Shown here piece after piece: positions 35,222-46,036 of a stretch of DNA of 64,000 nt (its first letter is position 1; each line of letters begins with the position of its first letter). A model generated the notes under the pieces. That model had not been told where the DNA came from, searched no databases, and saw only the letters and a list, made by a program, of their open reading frames with translations. A program made the position numbers and the translations under genes. Source of the stretch: Pyrenophora tritici-repentis (lineage: Eukaryota > Ascomycota > Dothideomycetes > Pleosporales > Pleosporaceae); contig NC_089392.1 in NCBI RefSeq assembly GCF_003171515.1, positions 1,612,001 through 1,676,000 on the forward strand, written 5' to 3'.

Positions 35222-35446
35222 ATGCCAGCCTCAACCCGCTCGCTCGAGACCATAGTACTCCAAGCGCATCGCGCGAAAGGTGTCCGCTACCCAACGGCGA
35301 CACAAAAAGAATGCTTTAAAACGTGGTACTCGTATGCGCTTCGCCAGGGCGAGGTGCGCAAGACAAGTCCCAAAGCTATCGAAGAACACGGCAGGCATTT
35401 GAAAGAGGTGCGAGAGGCGGCACCCGGTGGAAGAACATATATGTAG
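35222..35446 (+). CDS. Small hypothetical protein
   Basis: 74 codons starting MPASTRSLETIVLQAHRAKG. Charged and helical, with no signal peptide or membrane segment. The end GGRTYM could be a splice site for more exons, since the sequence after it continues GTGAGTATAC. Not recognised. Confidence 0.3.
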   Translation: MPASTRSLETIVLQAHRAKGVRYPTATQKECFKTWYSYALRQGEVRKTSPKAIEEHGRHLKEVREAAPGGRTYM

Positions 35447-36075
35447 TCTCCGTGAGTATACATATTCACTCTATGCCTTGGGAACGCCGCTTACGCCAAG
35501 TCGCAGACCCAAAGAAATCGCTATTTCTAGTCGCTTGAAGCGCATATCTCGGTAACGCGTCGGTGGAGATGAAGTGTGCTGACGATTCAAATTGTACAGC
35601 AGCTTCGAAGCTGACACAGTCCCTATGCTGTTGGGTGCGACTTTGATAATTTTATTCGCGAGTGTTGCTTGATAGGGGCCTGGGGTGTCCGCCATGAAGT
35701 TGATGGGGCTGATCTATGAATATCATCTTACTCTCAATGTCAATTACAAGTTCTTCTGCCTAACCCAATTATTGTAGCTTCTTCATTGACTCCTGTTATG
35801 TTTGTGGCCTCAACACCCACGGAACGAACTTCTGCGGTTCGTGTATGACTGGATCATCCAATAAAACGTCCCCAAGTACAACGATCGTCAAATCTGTGTC
35901 ACATTTTCTCACGGTACCGGTATAATGGCAAACCAGTTTTTTTTCTCTCATATGTCTATATCTATCGATGCACGCAACCCTGCGATAATTTCCATCATCG
36001 CACTAACTTTACGTCAGTCCTCACTTACAACTCAAGAAGTGTTCCATCTATTTCCAAACGAAGGTATCTTTGGTT

Positions 36076-36821
36076 GCAGCTTTTCAACGCCTACCCATGG
36101 AGCTCATCATGTTGATCCATGAGTACCTAGAGCCGAATGTAACGGATATCGCCAGCTTCCGCTTGACATGTAGACACATCGGATTTTACAAGACTAGTTA
36201 CACAACTCAGGAGTATATGGTATACCAGTGCTTTCTTATACCGCACGAATGTAGAATATTTCGTCTTGCCAGCCTAGCATACAAGGAAGTAGTGGGCTAC
36301 GACGGCAGTTGAAAAGCTATATCGAACGCTGTGAATAAGTTGATTTTCGAAGACGTTCACCGTTTCTTCGCGTTTTGCGGCGTACTTAAGTTGGTCTATT
36401 ACCGCAATATGATACAAATTCTGTGTAAATGGCGGAGAATGCCCATTAGACTTCCGCTGCATTTGGGGAGACAGTTGGGCATTATAAGATAAGGAAGCGC
36501 TCTAGGATTGCTATTTCCAATCATCACATTACAGTGGACATGTTGTTGCTTGTAAATGCCATCCCACCTGATGAGCGACTTGAGACAAACTACCCTTTCC
36601 AGAGGATGTTAAGCAATTGCTATGGCACTCTATGTTATCTGCGTAAGCCTTCTTACACTTTGCAGCTGAAATATCATGATAAGATTCTTGCAAACAGCGA
36701 AACTGGGTCTCAACTTATAGCGAGTTGCATGCCTAGCACTGAAGTTGTAGTCATTACCGTTGTTAGTGATCCTTGTAATCCTAGTGCATCTCAAACGCTT
36801 CGGATGTTCCAGCCGCAATAA
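36076..36821 (+). pseudogene. F-box protein remnant
   Basis: Reads FQRLPMELIMLIHEYLEPNV then ASFRLTCRHIG, a typical F-box, up to a TGA at about 36310. The same frame continues after the stop (KAISNAVNKLIFEDVHRFFA) to about 36492. A further run, 36534-36821, in the shifted frame (MLLLVNAIPPDERLETNYPF) looks like the C-terminal part. With one stop and one shift it is a decayed relative of the F-box gene at 37547. Confidence 0.55.
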
Positions 36822-37546
36822 TCTGGCTAGCAATCTTGGACATATCACAGCGCCGGAAGAAATGTGGGGTTATGGTCATAGGGTTCAGATAGCACGTATG
36901 ATGTCATGGACAGAGGCTAGGTCTCTCTGTATCTGATCAGGTATGGGTTGAAATTTCCGGTACTCTGGACACGATTTTTGGTACATCCACTACGAATACT
37001 TTGCGCCGAAGCAACTATCTAGTGCTGTTGGAAGGTTCCGGTTGAGCTACCGATACGCAGACCAGCCCTCTCAACGCTCCATGGTTGAGGTACCGGCTGC
37101 AAACTTGTTTAGCTAGCGACCTGCCCTGGTCCCGGCGTCTTTCTTCCGTGATTGTCGGAGCGGTTGTTTGGAACGTTCCGAATTCCGAATTCCGAGGCCC
37201 TCCACCGTTACCACCTCATAATAACATGAGAGCACCTTTGAACACATTGGCTATGCAAGAGTCTGTCCTTTCAACGTGGAACACAACAGCGGCTCGAGGT
37301 GCGGCAGGAAAACAAAATTGATGTGGATCTTAGGTGCGAAGCGACCAGACTTGCGCATTAGTGTTTCTTTCACTATGGCACACGTGGGTTCCTCATGTGG
37401 TTGGTGCTAGAAACTTTGGTAAGGACCCTGGTCCTATCCATTATCACACTCACTAACAAGGCCGTCGTCAAGCGCTAAACACGAAAATTGTAACCTCAGG
37501 CCCGTATTGATCGTGTTGACTGCGATTTCCACGATAACATTCTACA

Positions 37547-38959
37547 ATGGCTACTACAGGCGAATCAACGACCGTACAGGCAGGTAAAAGTCTATCGTTC
37601 AGAGACTTGCCGCTCGAGTTGAAGGAGATGGTCCTTGACTATCTGAACAACATCGAGGATGTCGCGTCTCTCCGGCTCGTGTGCAAAGACATGGTCCCTT
37701 GGGAGTTCCTTTGGAAAGTACCCTATCGGATACTGTCGATGAAAGAGAGCGCCAAGAAGCTTTGGCAGATCGCAATGACACAGCAGAGATTCACCAACAA
37801 CGGCATGTGTCGCAACGCTTTACCGGAACACCTAAGAACTATCGTCTTCGAGGCCGCATTGCCATCACGCACCTCGAACATTGACGTCGCCACCGATGAT
37901 ATCGATCTCGGAGGATCCTGCGTTCATACGATCATATCTGATGTCTTCCATACTTACCACGTAAAACGCCACGAACAACTGTGTAACCCAGCGATGGGAA
38001 ACATCATTTCTACCGCCTTGCATAACCTGGACTCCATCGCTACGATGATGTATCATCCTTTCCATCCTTCACGATTGGACAAAGATCCACGTTCTGACCA
38101 GGATCGGCGCAACCTTATTCTCGCTAGCAAAGGAAAAGAAGCACACGAGTTTGCAAATGCAATGTGGATGAACCGTAACATAACGCTCAGAAACCATACA
38201 AAATTTACCGAATTGGTATACCTTATGATCTTTCACGATGCCATCAATGCGGTCTTGCGCAACCCTAAGCGGAAAAAGAAGCTTCGTGTACACATAGAAA
38301 CCAAACTCAATAGCGCACTATGTCGACCCAGGACCTCTACGCATCCAATTCCCGTGGATCAGCTTGGAGACTTTCTCGAAATTATCTACAGTGGCAGCAA
38401 TCATACGGTTCCTCAGTCCATGCAAGCGGATCTCTCCATCCTAAGTTCCCAGAGACTTGGAACAGGATCGCTTTACGCGGGCTTGAGAGAATTGAGCATC
38501 AGTGGGACTGGCTTATGCAAAAGTACCTCCATTCATATGGGAGCTTTAGGTCATCCCGATTGATCCCCAGACTGGTCTCGTCTCCAGAAGCTACGCCTTT
38601 CACATACGCAGCAAACTGAGCAGTCTGCATTGTTTCTCCAACGACAGAGCTTCGCCCTTGAGATTCACAACGTCTATTGGCATGACCGATCTTTCGAGCA
38701 CTACTCTAGGGGATCTTCTCTCCAGAGTGTCAAGGCTTCTGGAATATTCGTTTTTGTAGTTACAAAGCCTGTTCTAAGCCAGGTGTATATCGTAGTGAGC
38801 GATCAAGGCGAGGCTGCTAATCTCGCGCAAGAGGATCAAGGGTATTTCAGGCTTTTGGATCGGTCAACAGCGCGGTTTGCCCGGCCTGCTGATATTGAAC
38901 GTTACATGATGAGTGGTGGTAGCTATCCAGTACTGAGAAAAATCTGGGGATATAATTAA
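37547..38959 (+). pseudogene. F-box gene with one in-frame stop
   Basis: The ATG at 37547 opens 338 codons to a TGA at 38561-38563. The F-box is at residues 17-50 (SFRDLPLELKEMVLDYLNNI, then SLRLVCKDMVP). Immediately after the TGA the same frame stays open for 131 codons to TAA at 38957 (SPDWSRLQKLRLSHTQQTEQ ... RKIWGYN), with matching style (leucine-rich LQKLRL). So one nonsense change (for example CGA to TGA) has split a gene of about 470 codons. A 38-bp GT-AG stretch spans the stop but is too short, and its length not a multiple of three, to be an intron. Either the truncated 338-aa form is used or the gene is dead. Confidence 0.7.
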
Positions 38960-39704
38960 AGGAAGTGTATTGGGGGCTTCAGAGTGAAGTTGTTTCTATT
39001 TTGCGTCGATCGGTTGATGTATAGGCACTGTAAGACTCATATGCTCGATCGAGGCTATGTTCTCTTTTTCTAAGTTTCTAGTGTGTTTCATAATAGCTGC
39101 AATCAAAGATGTTCATCTCTTTGTATGTTCCAAAAACCAAATGACGGCTTGTAAATGCCTCGATACCTCCACATGGGGTGCCAATGTACCTTTCCATGTA
39201 TTCATCACAAATGCTACCGACAAACCCAATCTATCATCTTCTAAGAGGAACAATATAGTGATTATCTCACAGAAATTTCCCCAGTAAGCTGAGTCTCTGA
39301 CAGGCTTCTGAGATGTGATGATAGAACTTAGTTTCAGATCTTACAAACATAATCTGTGGGTCATCGCACGGTCCATCTATTTCCAATTAGGCTGACAAAT
39401 CTCTCATTATACAAGCATAAGTCAGAAAGACAGGAGAAGACAGCCAATTGCCATTCGAGGAGCGGGCCGTCATTCTTGGACCGAGGTTCTGGATGCACGT
39501 CATGCAGGTACCCAACATCGAGATCACGGGTGCGGGGTATGTTTCTAAGCTAGTTATCCCGTAAGATCATAGATATCCCCAACATGCACATATCTGGACC
39601 CTGTTCTTCTCATAGCCCTGCATTGTTTCAACTGAGAATTTTACAAAATTGAATTTACCTTTTGTGGCTAGTCTTGCACACAATCATCGTCTTTTGGATC
39701 AGAA
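38960..39704. other. Intergenic, no gene seen
   Basis: AT-rich sequence between the F-box gene and the hydrolase gene. No supported features. Confidence 0.45.
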
Positions 39705-40387
39705 ATGGCGCCTCCATCATTTCGCGAGATTGTGGGAATACCGGCTTCAACAGCATCGACGAACGACTCTTGTTTGTTGATTATTGATGCGCAGAATGAA
39801 TATGTAAACAGCCATGAGTAACACCATAAGAGACCCTGTCTAACCTTCCCAGGCATCTGGAGCGCTTAAAGTCACCAACGCAGCCGCGAGTGGCAAGGTC
39901 ATCGCAGACCTCCTCGTAAGATATCGCAAGGCCGGCGGCAAGTTGATTCACATAATGCACAAAGAAGATGACGGAGCGCCTGTATTTACGCCAGGTACTG
40001 AGTTAGCTGAAGAATTCAAAGAGGTCAAAGCGCAGGTACGGTGATCAAGCTTTCAGACGAACGATAAAAATTAACACATGCTACCATCAGGATGGCGAAG
40101 AAACGATCTGGAAGCTATTTCCTGGCGCCTTCGAGCAAACGTCGCTGCATGAGACGTTGCAGAAGTGGGGAGTCAAGAAAGTCGTGCTAACAGGCTATAT
40201 GGCGCATGTGTGCGTCTCGACGACCGCAAGAGAAGCCTTCCAAAAAGGGTATGAGGTGATTCTAGTTGAAGATGCCATCGGCGACCGCGATATCCCGGGC
40301 GTGCAGGGGGACGAAGTGACGAGAGTGGCATTGGCGGAGCTTGGGGATGTTTTCGGAACTGTTGTTAAGAGTGCTGACATCGAGTAG
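39705..40387 (+). CDS. Isochorismatase-like cysteine hydrolase
   Basis: Three exons: 39705-39803, 39853-40035 and 40091-40387. Introns are 49 bp (GTAAAC) and 55 bp (GTACGG), both in phase 0. The product is 192 aa, normal for the family. The Asp-Lys-Cys triad is visible: D28 in [11 protein letters not shown]70 in [10 protein letters not shown] and C135 in [14 protein letters not shown]. No signal peptide, so it is cytosolic. Family members hydrolyse small amides or vinyl ethers such as isochorismate or nicotinamide; the substrate here cannot be told. Its 3' end lies about 100 bp from the convergent gene at 40494. Confidence 0.9.
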
Positions 40388-40493
40388 ACTACACGGAATA
40401 GTATCTAGAAATTTCGTAAATGAGAGATGGAAAAAACGTGTTATTTCACAATGTACTTATCGAACCCCGCATGCACAAGTTGCCGAGTGTTTC

Positions 40494-41300
40494 TCAAGCT
40501 CCAACGCCCCTCATAACGGTAGCAGTATGGACATACTTGACCTTGCCATCCTCGACCCTGATCTCGTGACTATCTGGCCAAGCTCCGAGGCTGTCAAATT
40601 GACAAGAGACTTGCACACTGCCCACTGTCTCGTCGATCACGTACCGTCTCATACCATTTGCCTTCTTACTGCCGCCACGTGGCAAATCTGCCCCACATGG
40701 TTTTGTCAACCTACTTCCCTCTACTCTCTCACACTGTGTACCCCAAGATATCTTGCCAGCAGCCGTAGCATCTGTCCACATATCAAGGTAGGCGTCACCG
40801 AAGGATTTGAGGAGCGCTCGAGAAGGCTGGGAAGAGCTAGGAAGCGGCGTCCAGATTTCAGCGCGGATATAAGACAATGTCTTTGCAGCATCGAAGAACA
40901 GATCTCCAGTCGTGGCGGCGACAGTGTCGATGCTGCTGATGGTGGCTGTGTCGTTGTCGCTATGGCGGATTTGCGTGCTGACGACGCGAGGCTTGCTTTC
41001 AGATGTACTGATCCACATCGTATAGCTAGCGCATGCTAATATGTCGGCTGTGGTTCGATTAAGGTCAATACTCGACGGCGTTGAGAGAAGACTAGTCGCG
41101 ATATTGGAGACCTTGTTGTTCTGTGAGTATGTGAAGTTGGTAGTCACAAGGTTCAGCGAACTGGGATTGCCCGCAGCCTGGGCACTAAGGTATGAGTTTG
41201 CGGCTTTGATCAGACCTTCGCGAGTGCATGCTGAGGCTGTTGTGCCAACGGTGAAGGCTGTGGCTATGAGAGTAGTCCGCAGGAAGACAGAGAAAGACAT
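40494..41300 (-). CDS. Secreted protein, DUF8021-like
   Basis: 268 aa. A longer frame begins at 41402, but the ATG at 41300 starts a clean signal peptide (MSFSVFLRTTLIATAFTVGT) cleaved near ASA|C, so it is preferred. The mature part begins CTREGLIKAANSYLSAQAAG and has four to five Cys (C after the signal, ILACASY, GTQCERV, KPCGAD, VSCQFD), likely paired in disulfides. This is the layout of the fungal secreted DUF8021 family, as I remember it. Function unknown. It might act outside the cell or at the host surface. Confidence 0.7.
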   Translation of the reverse strand: MSFSVFLRTTLIATAFTVGTTASACTREGLIKAANSYLSAQAAGNPSSLNLVTTNFTYSQNNKVSNIATSLLSTPSSIDLNRTTADILACASYTMWISTSESKPRVVSTQIRHSDNDTATISSIDTVAATTGDLFFDAAKTLSYIRAEIWTPLPSSSQPSRALLKSFGDAYLDMWTDATAAGKISWGTQCERVEGSRLTKPCGADLPRGGSKKANGMRRYVIDETVGSVQVSCQFDSLGAWPDSHEIRVEDGKVKYVHTATVMRGVGA

Positions 41301-42015
41301 TTTGTTTGTGATCTTGAGACGATCTTGTGACGAATACTGCGTACCTTTAAGGGACGCTGATTTGTAGAGTCGCCCATACATACATGTACTCGGGGAGCCC
41401 ATCGTTTCGACTGCCGAGAATAAACAGCTTCAAATTGATCCGCCGTAAGGACGAGCATGCATTCATCTAGAATGATGTTCCTCATTGGTGTAGTCATCTA
41501 TCCGAGCTAGTACCGACGCGTGTAGCAATAAGATGCAACTACCGAGATGCGCATCATAGTAATTGTCGTTCAAAAGTAGAAGAGAAACATGAGCGGCAAT
41601 TTGTTGTTGAGCACCACTTCATGGCATCCTTGATGGTATCGACGCCTTACGACTCTACTCCTCGGATGATTACAGTTAGCAGTGATCGACTGACAGCAGT
41701 CGGCAGGCCAACTACGACTGAGCTGCTGATGGAGAATCAAAGTGGGTTTTGCTGGTGACAAGTTCAAGCCGAGGAAAGAAGGATGTGGGGATCGGCAAGC
41801 ACGAGACCACTGCCGGTGATCATTATTCTGCGCTAGACCCAATTAGCCGCGCTAATGACCAGGGGCAGAAACTAGCTTCTAAGATCTCTAGCGAAAAGAT
41901 GCTGAATCTCATTAAACTACTAAAATAATACAGAGTTATTACAATTTAAACAGGTACCGAGACCGATCGTATGACCCTGTCATATCGTTCGCCGCTGTCT
42001 GACCTTCCGGGCTTA
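41301..42015. other. Intergenic, no gene seen
   Basis: Promoter side of the secreted-protein gene and 3' side of the RING gene. No other supported feature. Confidence 0.45.
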
Positions 42016-43113
42016 TCAGGACGACGACGAAGTTCCCTTCCCACCCCATCCAGCAAGTGCCCATATGCCCTTCACGAGAGCTTCCTCTCCATCATGACCA
42101 CGCAGGCTCATCTTTTTCTTCTCAATCTGGTACCGTCGTAGTTCCTCAAACACGCCCACAAGCTCATCTTTGAACTCATTGCTTGGCTTGCTCTTCCACA
42201 CACATCCGACACCGCCAATCTTCGTACAGCAACGCTCGATGACCAGATTTATGATCTCATGTCGTTTGGTGGGGTATGGCTGGGGAGTTGGAAGATGCGT
42301 GATGCTTTGAGAGATGAGGACAGTGTATAGATGCAGGAGGGGCATGTGGCGGGCGTCCTTCGGTTGCGTAGCTTCAATGAGGTAGTCCCAAGAGATATGT
42401 TCTGCAGTGATGGGCAGGCAGGCGTTTGCACGCCAAATCAGCCGATTCACGCGTGCATTCTTTGTCAGCCATTTCGGTAATACGGCGCCTGCGTTGGCCA
42501 TCAAACGTGCAAGGCGCACCAGCGGAATCGCAAGGCCAGCAGCCATATCCAATCTACCAATTGAGTCCCAAGATGCTGCTAGAAGGTTGTAGCAATCTAG
42601 TATGGAGTTCTGATGCCTGTTTCCTGGGGCGTTCGGCGTGCGTGCAGTAGCAACGAGAGCGGGAATGATGGCTTTGTCGAGAATAGACGTCACAGTGAAG
42701 TTGCCAGTGGGATGTCGTTGCCACAGAACTTGCAGACCAGACCAAATCTGCTCCATAAAAGTGTAGAGGCGCTCTGGTGGCTCATCACAGAGCGCCTTCC
42801 ATATTGACGGTACGTCGAAAGATGCGCGCGACTCCGGCTCCGGTACCACAACAAACCTGCAGGTTGGGCAAGCATTTGTGTTACCTCGCCCTCCCTTAAG
42901 CCATCTCTTGATACATTCGTAGCCAAATATATGTTTGCAGGGAAGCGCGACCGGTTGGTGGAGTGCGCCGAAATGCTCGGTGCAGATGTTGCAGGTATCG
43001 GCTGGGTGAAGTTGCGTGTCCAGAAATTTGTCCATGACGACTCGTTTGGAAACCGTAGTTGTGTGTGGTTGAAATGGAGGAGTAGGTGCTCGGTAACATA
43101 ACAGAGAAGACAT
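42016..43113 (-). CDS. RING-finger protein
   Basis: 365 aa, one exon. A RING-type zinc finger lies at residues 41-85: CNIC, then LPCKHIFGYECIKRWL, then ACPTC. One usual ligand between the first His and the next Cys is Gly here (HIFGYEC), a variant I associate with fungal RING proteins. RING proteins usually act as ubiquitin ligases. The remaining 280 residues look helical, with no recognised domain. Partner and target unknown. The upstream ATG could also be residue 27 (MDKFLDTQLH), which keeps the whole RING. Confidence 0.8.
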   Translation of the reverse strand: MSSLLCYRAPTPPFQPHTTTVSKRVVMDKFLDTQLHPADTCNICTEHFGALHQPVALPCKHIFGYECIKRWLKGGRGNTNACPTCRFVVVPEPESRASFDVPSIWKALCDEPPERLYTFMEQIWSGLQVLWQRHPTGNFTVTSILDKAIIPALVATARTPNAPGNRHQNSILDCYNLLAASWDSIGRLDMAAGLAIPLVRLARLMANAGAVLPKWLTKNARVNRLIWRANACLPITAEHISWDYLIEATQPKDARHMPLLHLYTVLISQSITHLPTPQPYPTKRHEIINLVIERCCTKIGGVGCVWKSKPSNEFKDELVGVFEELRRYQIEKKKMSLRGHDGEEALVKGIWALAGWGGKGTSSSS

Positions 43114-44930
43114 TTCGCGACACTTTCAAGTACGAGTGAGCGTTTGTGGTGAACGAGTGAATTGTGATGACAACAAAGGCGATTGAGTTTGCGACTTCAC
43201 TACCCTTGCACTGTCAATGTGTGCTTTATGCTGCAGATTTTATTTGAATGGGAAGAAGACAAGCTGACCTGTACTAACAGGCAGGGTGGGCATTCTATAG
43301 GAAAGCCGGAACAGACGATGTTTGCTGTCGAACCACCGTTTGTTCTGGGAAGCCAGCGTGCTCTGACATAACAAGAGTCCTATGATATCAATGTCGAATG
43401 ATCAAGGGGTCTGTTCGGCGTCTACGCGGCGTCACTTAGGGCATCCATCTCTATGGAATCATGTTAAAAGTTCTATTATAGAACCTAACACTAGTTTTGT
43501 AACAACCGCACAAGTTCTTCGTACGCGACCCTCTCACTGTAGTTCGTTCTTCTTCTTCTCATTCCGTATTTATGGTACCATCGAAGTCTTTCACTATCGA
43601 TCGATTAGCCTTACCATGGTCATCTGACGTTTCTATAGCGTCCAGGAGTCGTGATCATGTGTAGCTTCTCTGCGCGAGCGCGGAATAACACACGATGAAA
43701 TAAGTCTGTGCTGGGATAGAGTAAAGAATGTAGGGCCGACGAATATCAGTTTCCGTGTCGCGTGGCTGCAGCACAGATAGTCAGTTGCATTTAGTGTTTT
43801 TGATGACGTATACCGGCGAGTGCACTGTCGAAATCCGGGGTTAATTGCCGATTGGGCTGACAGAATGCCATGCGCCTCACTCCATCGGCACTAACGTAAT
43901 GAACGGCCTTCCTCCAGGATCTCCATGTTTGTCAACGGCATATTTTCTTTGCCGTCGGACACATGACAAGGTGTACAGAACAGCCAGGAAGCAGGGTCAT
44001 GCTTGCGTACAAGTGCTCACGGTCAGCCAGCGTTCAGGCCTTTGATAGGAAACTTTGGCAGAAGATGCGCTTAGCTCCGCATAAGTCCCGACAATGTCAT
44101 AACTGAATTTCGGGCACCCAAGCATTGAATACTGATACTGGGTCTATTTCCAGCTCGTGACTCAGGCATCGACGGATGCGTTCATCGCGTATGCAGGGCC
44201 CATGACTGCCTCAAGGCCGAGCGCAAGGTCAATGCGTTACCGGCACTGGGACCGACGATGGGTATTAATAGAAAAGTAAAATTTTATACCTAATTGTGCG
44301 CACATTCTAATCATCGTATTAGTTCCCAGAGCCGGTAATTATGTGTATTTAGCGATGTGAAGATATAGGCAGATGACTACAGCTACGGGCTGATCTGGAA
44401 TAGGCGCAGTACTGAGTACCACACAGGTAGTATTACCGACTGTCGTATTCATGTTGGGATGTGAAGAGTGCAGCATCATGAAGACATGATTAGCAGACGT
44501 GATGCGAGTGCTAAGTCCAGCACTCAAAATACAGTAGCGAGACTGGTCCCATGGTGGTACAGTCGACCTTATAGGGGAGGCACCCCCCAAGACTACCGCA
44601 TCTTAAAGTCTTGAATAATTACATCGACACAGCAGGCCTACGCGATCGAAGAGAACCCCTAGCCTGAGTCCAGTACTTCTGGTAGATGGAGTGAACTGAT
44701 GATGCGACAAAGTAAGTCTGCTCGAGAAGCGTGGCTCCGGATTTAGCCCAATCCAGCCTAGACCAAGGTGCAGTACAAGCGTTCGACGTCTGCATCATCA
44801 CCAAACGCATCTTTGTGTTTCTGGGTTGTCTCTTGTGAGTTGTTCCACTCGGGAAGGTCGAATAACAGGTTGCTATGGGTACAGGGCTCAACGGGGCTCC
44901 TGGACCGCTTGGTCCGTGCAGACTCCCACG
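43114..44930. other. Intergenic, 1.8 kb, no supported gene
   Basis: Short overlapping frames only. Nothing matches a known family and no repeat could be defined before the MITE at 44931. Confidence 0.4.
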
Positions 44931-45058
44931 CAGACTTGTCAACAATCAATCAGATCGGCATGATTGATTCCTATCTAGGTTAAAGGCTGCCTAATGAAGT
45001 AATTCTTTAACCTATATAGGAATCAATCATGTCGATCGATTGATTGTTGACAAGTCTG
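44931..45058. mobile_element. hAT-type MITE 3 (128 bp)
   Basis: 128 bp with about 50-bp imperfect inverted repeats starting CAGACTTGTCAACAATCAAT. Exact 8-bp duplication CTCCCACG at 44923-44930 and 45059-45066. Same length as MITE 2 and related termini (CAGACT..., CAACAATCAA), but a different sub-family. It lies about 350 bp before the ATG of the split gene, just upstream of its TATA box. Confidence 0.92.
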
Positions 45059-45079
45059 CTCCCACGCCACCCCATACCA

Positions 45080-45086
45080 TATATAA
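45080..45086 (+). promoter_or_regulatory. TATA box of the split orphan gene
   Basis: TATATAA follows the MITE by 21 bp and precedes the ATG at 45407 by about 320 bp. A GTACTT...TCAAG stretch in the leader could be a 5' UTR intron. Confidence 0.4.
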
Positions 45087-45711
45087 CACCCCGCACCACT
45101 TTCTAAGCTCTGACTTTTGCGACAAACGTTTTCAAAAACAAATCAACCAAACAAAGCCCCACTAAACGCTGTTTGTCTCACTTCCACTGGATCACACAAA
45201 GAGATTTCACAGTGTCACAGCATTCAACACTGCGCGATTGAACTATCCTAGAGCTTCACATCTGAAACTCATCAAGGTACTTTCTATCTTCATTATCTTA
45301 TCCGGATCGCCCTGTTCCACTAAGCCCAGCCTTAGCTTCACACAGATCAACCTTTTGTCAAGCCTACCCGACTTACTCCTCTATAGTCATCCACGAGCTT
45401 TACACAATGGCACATAACGGAAAGAAGTCGTATGTCTTCGCAACCAAGTCTAAGCCTAAACCTAAGCCTAAGCATTCAAAAGCCTCGAAGAAGGAGAAGT
45501 CCATTCTGCAGTCCGCTCCTTTGCTGAACCACGACGCCAACTTTAACAAGGACGGGCTAATCGAGGGGACTGTGGTCACAGAGGCATCAGTCTCCCAAAC
45601 TAATGGCTTTCCATGCCAAGATGAACTCACCAAAGATACTGGAAAGCCCGACAACAAGTCAACCTTATCGGTTACCTCCGCCATCATTCCAATGTCGCAG
45701 TTGACTACTAC

Positions 45712-45899
45712 TGTAACGGGCTGAGCCTCGAGTCACATGACTAGGCTGCTAGCCTAGTCGCTTCCCCGGCAACGTGAGGGCCGTGCGCCAACCCAAACAA
45801 AGCAGGCTCGCCGCTTGCGTCTTACCTTCTTTCTTCATCTTGACTGTAAATAGCATCTGGACTAGGTAGCTGGAATACAGTCCCTACAGACCGTTCACA
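45712..45899 (+). repeat. 5' LTR of Gypsy element
   Basis: 188 bp, begins TGTAACGGGC and ends GTTCACA. It contains ATCTTGACTGTA at 45837-45848, the exact complement of the primer-binding site. Confidence 0.95.
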
Positions 45900-45911
45900 T
45901 ACAGTCAAGAT
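45900..45911 (+). other. Primer-binding site, likely self-priming
   Basis: TACAGTCAAGAT starts right after the 5' LTR and is the perfect 12-nt reverse complement of 45837-45848 inside the LTR. In Tf1 of fission yeast, the 5' end of the RNA folds back onto such a site to prime reverse transcription without a tRNA. Confidence 0.7.
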
Positions 45912-45918
45912 CAAGAAG

Positions 45919-46017
45919 AACACGCAGAATACGCAGAACACGCAGAACACGCAGAACACGCAGAATACGCAGAATACGCAGAATACGCAGAATACGCAGA
46001 ACACGCAGAACACGCAG
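45919..46017 (+). repeat. 9-bp minisatellite in element leader
   Basis: Eleven head-to-tail copies of AA(C/T)ACGCAG between the primer site and gag. The frames open on the minus strand through this repeat (FCVFCV...) are an artefact. Confidence 0.92.
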
Positions 46018-46036
46018 CAACCAAAGCACCGCTATA

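Noticed and set aside
38535..38580. Intron removing the TGA in the F-box gene at 37547
   Set aside because: The only GT-AG pair spanning the stop is 38 bp, too short, and would shift the frame.
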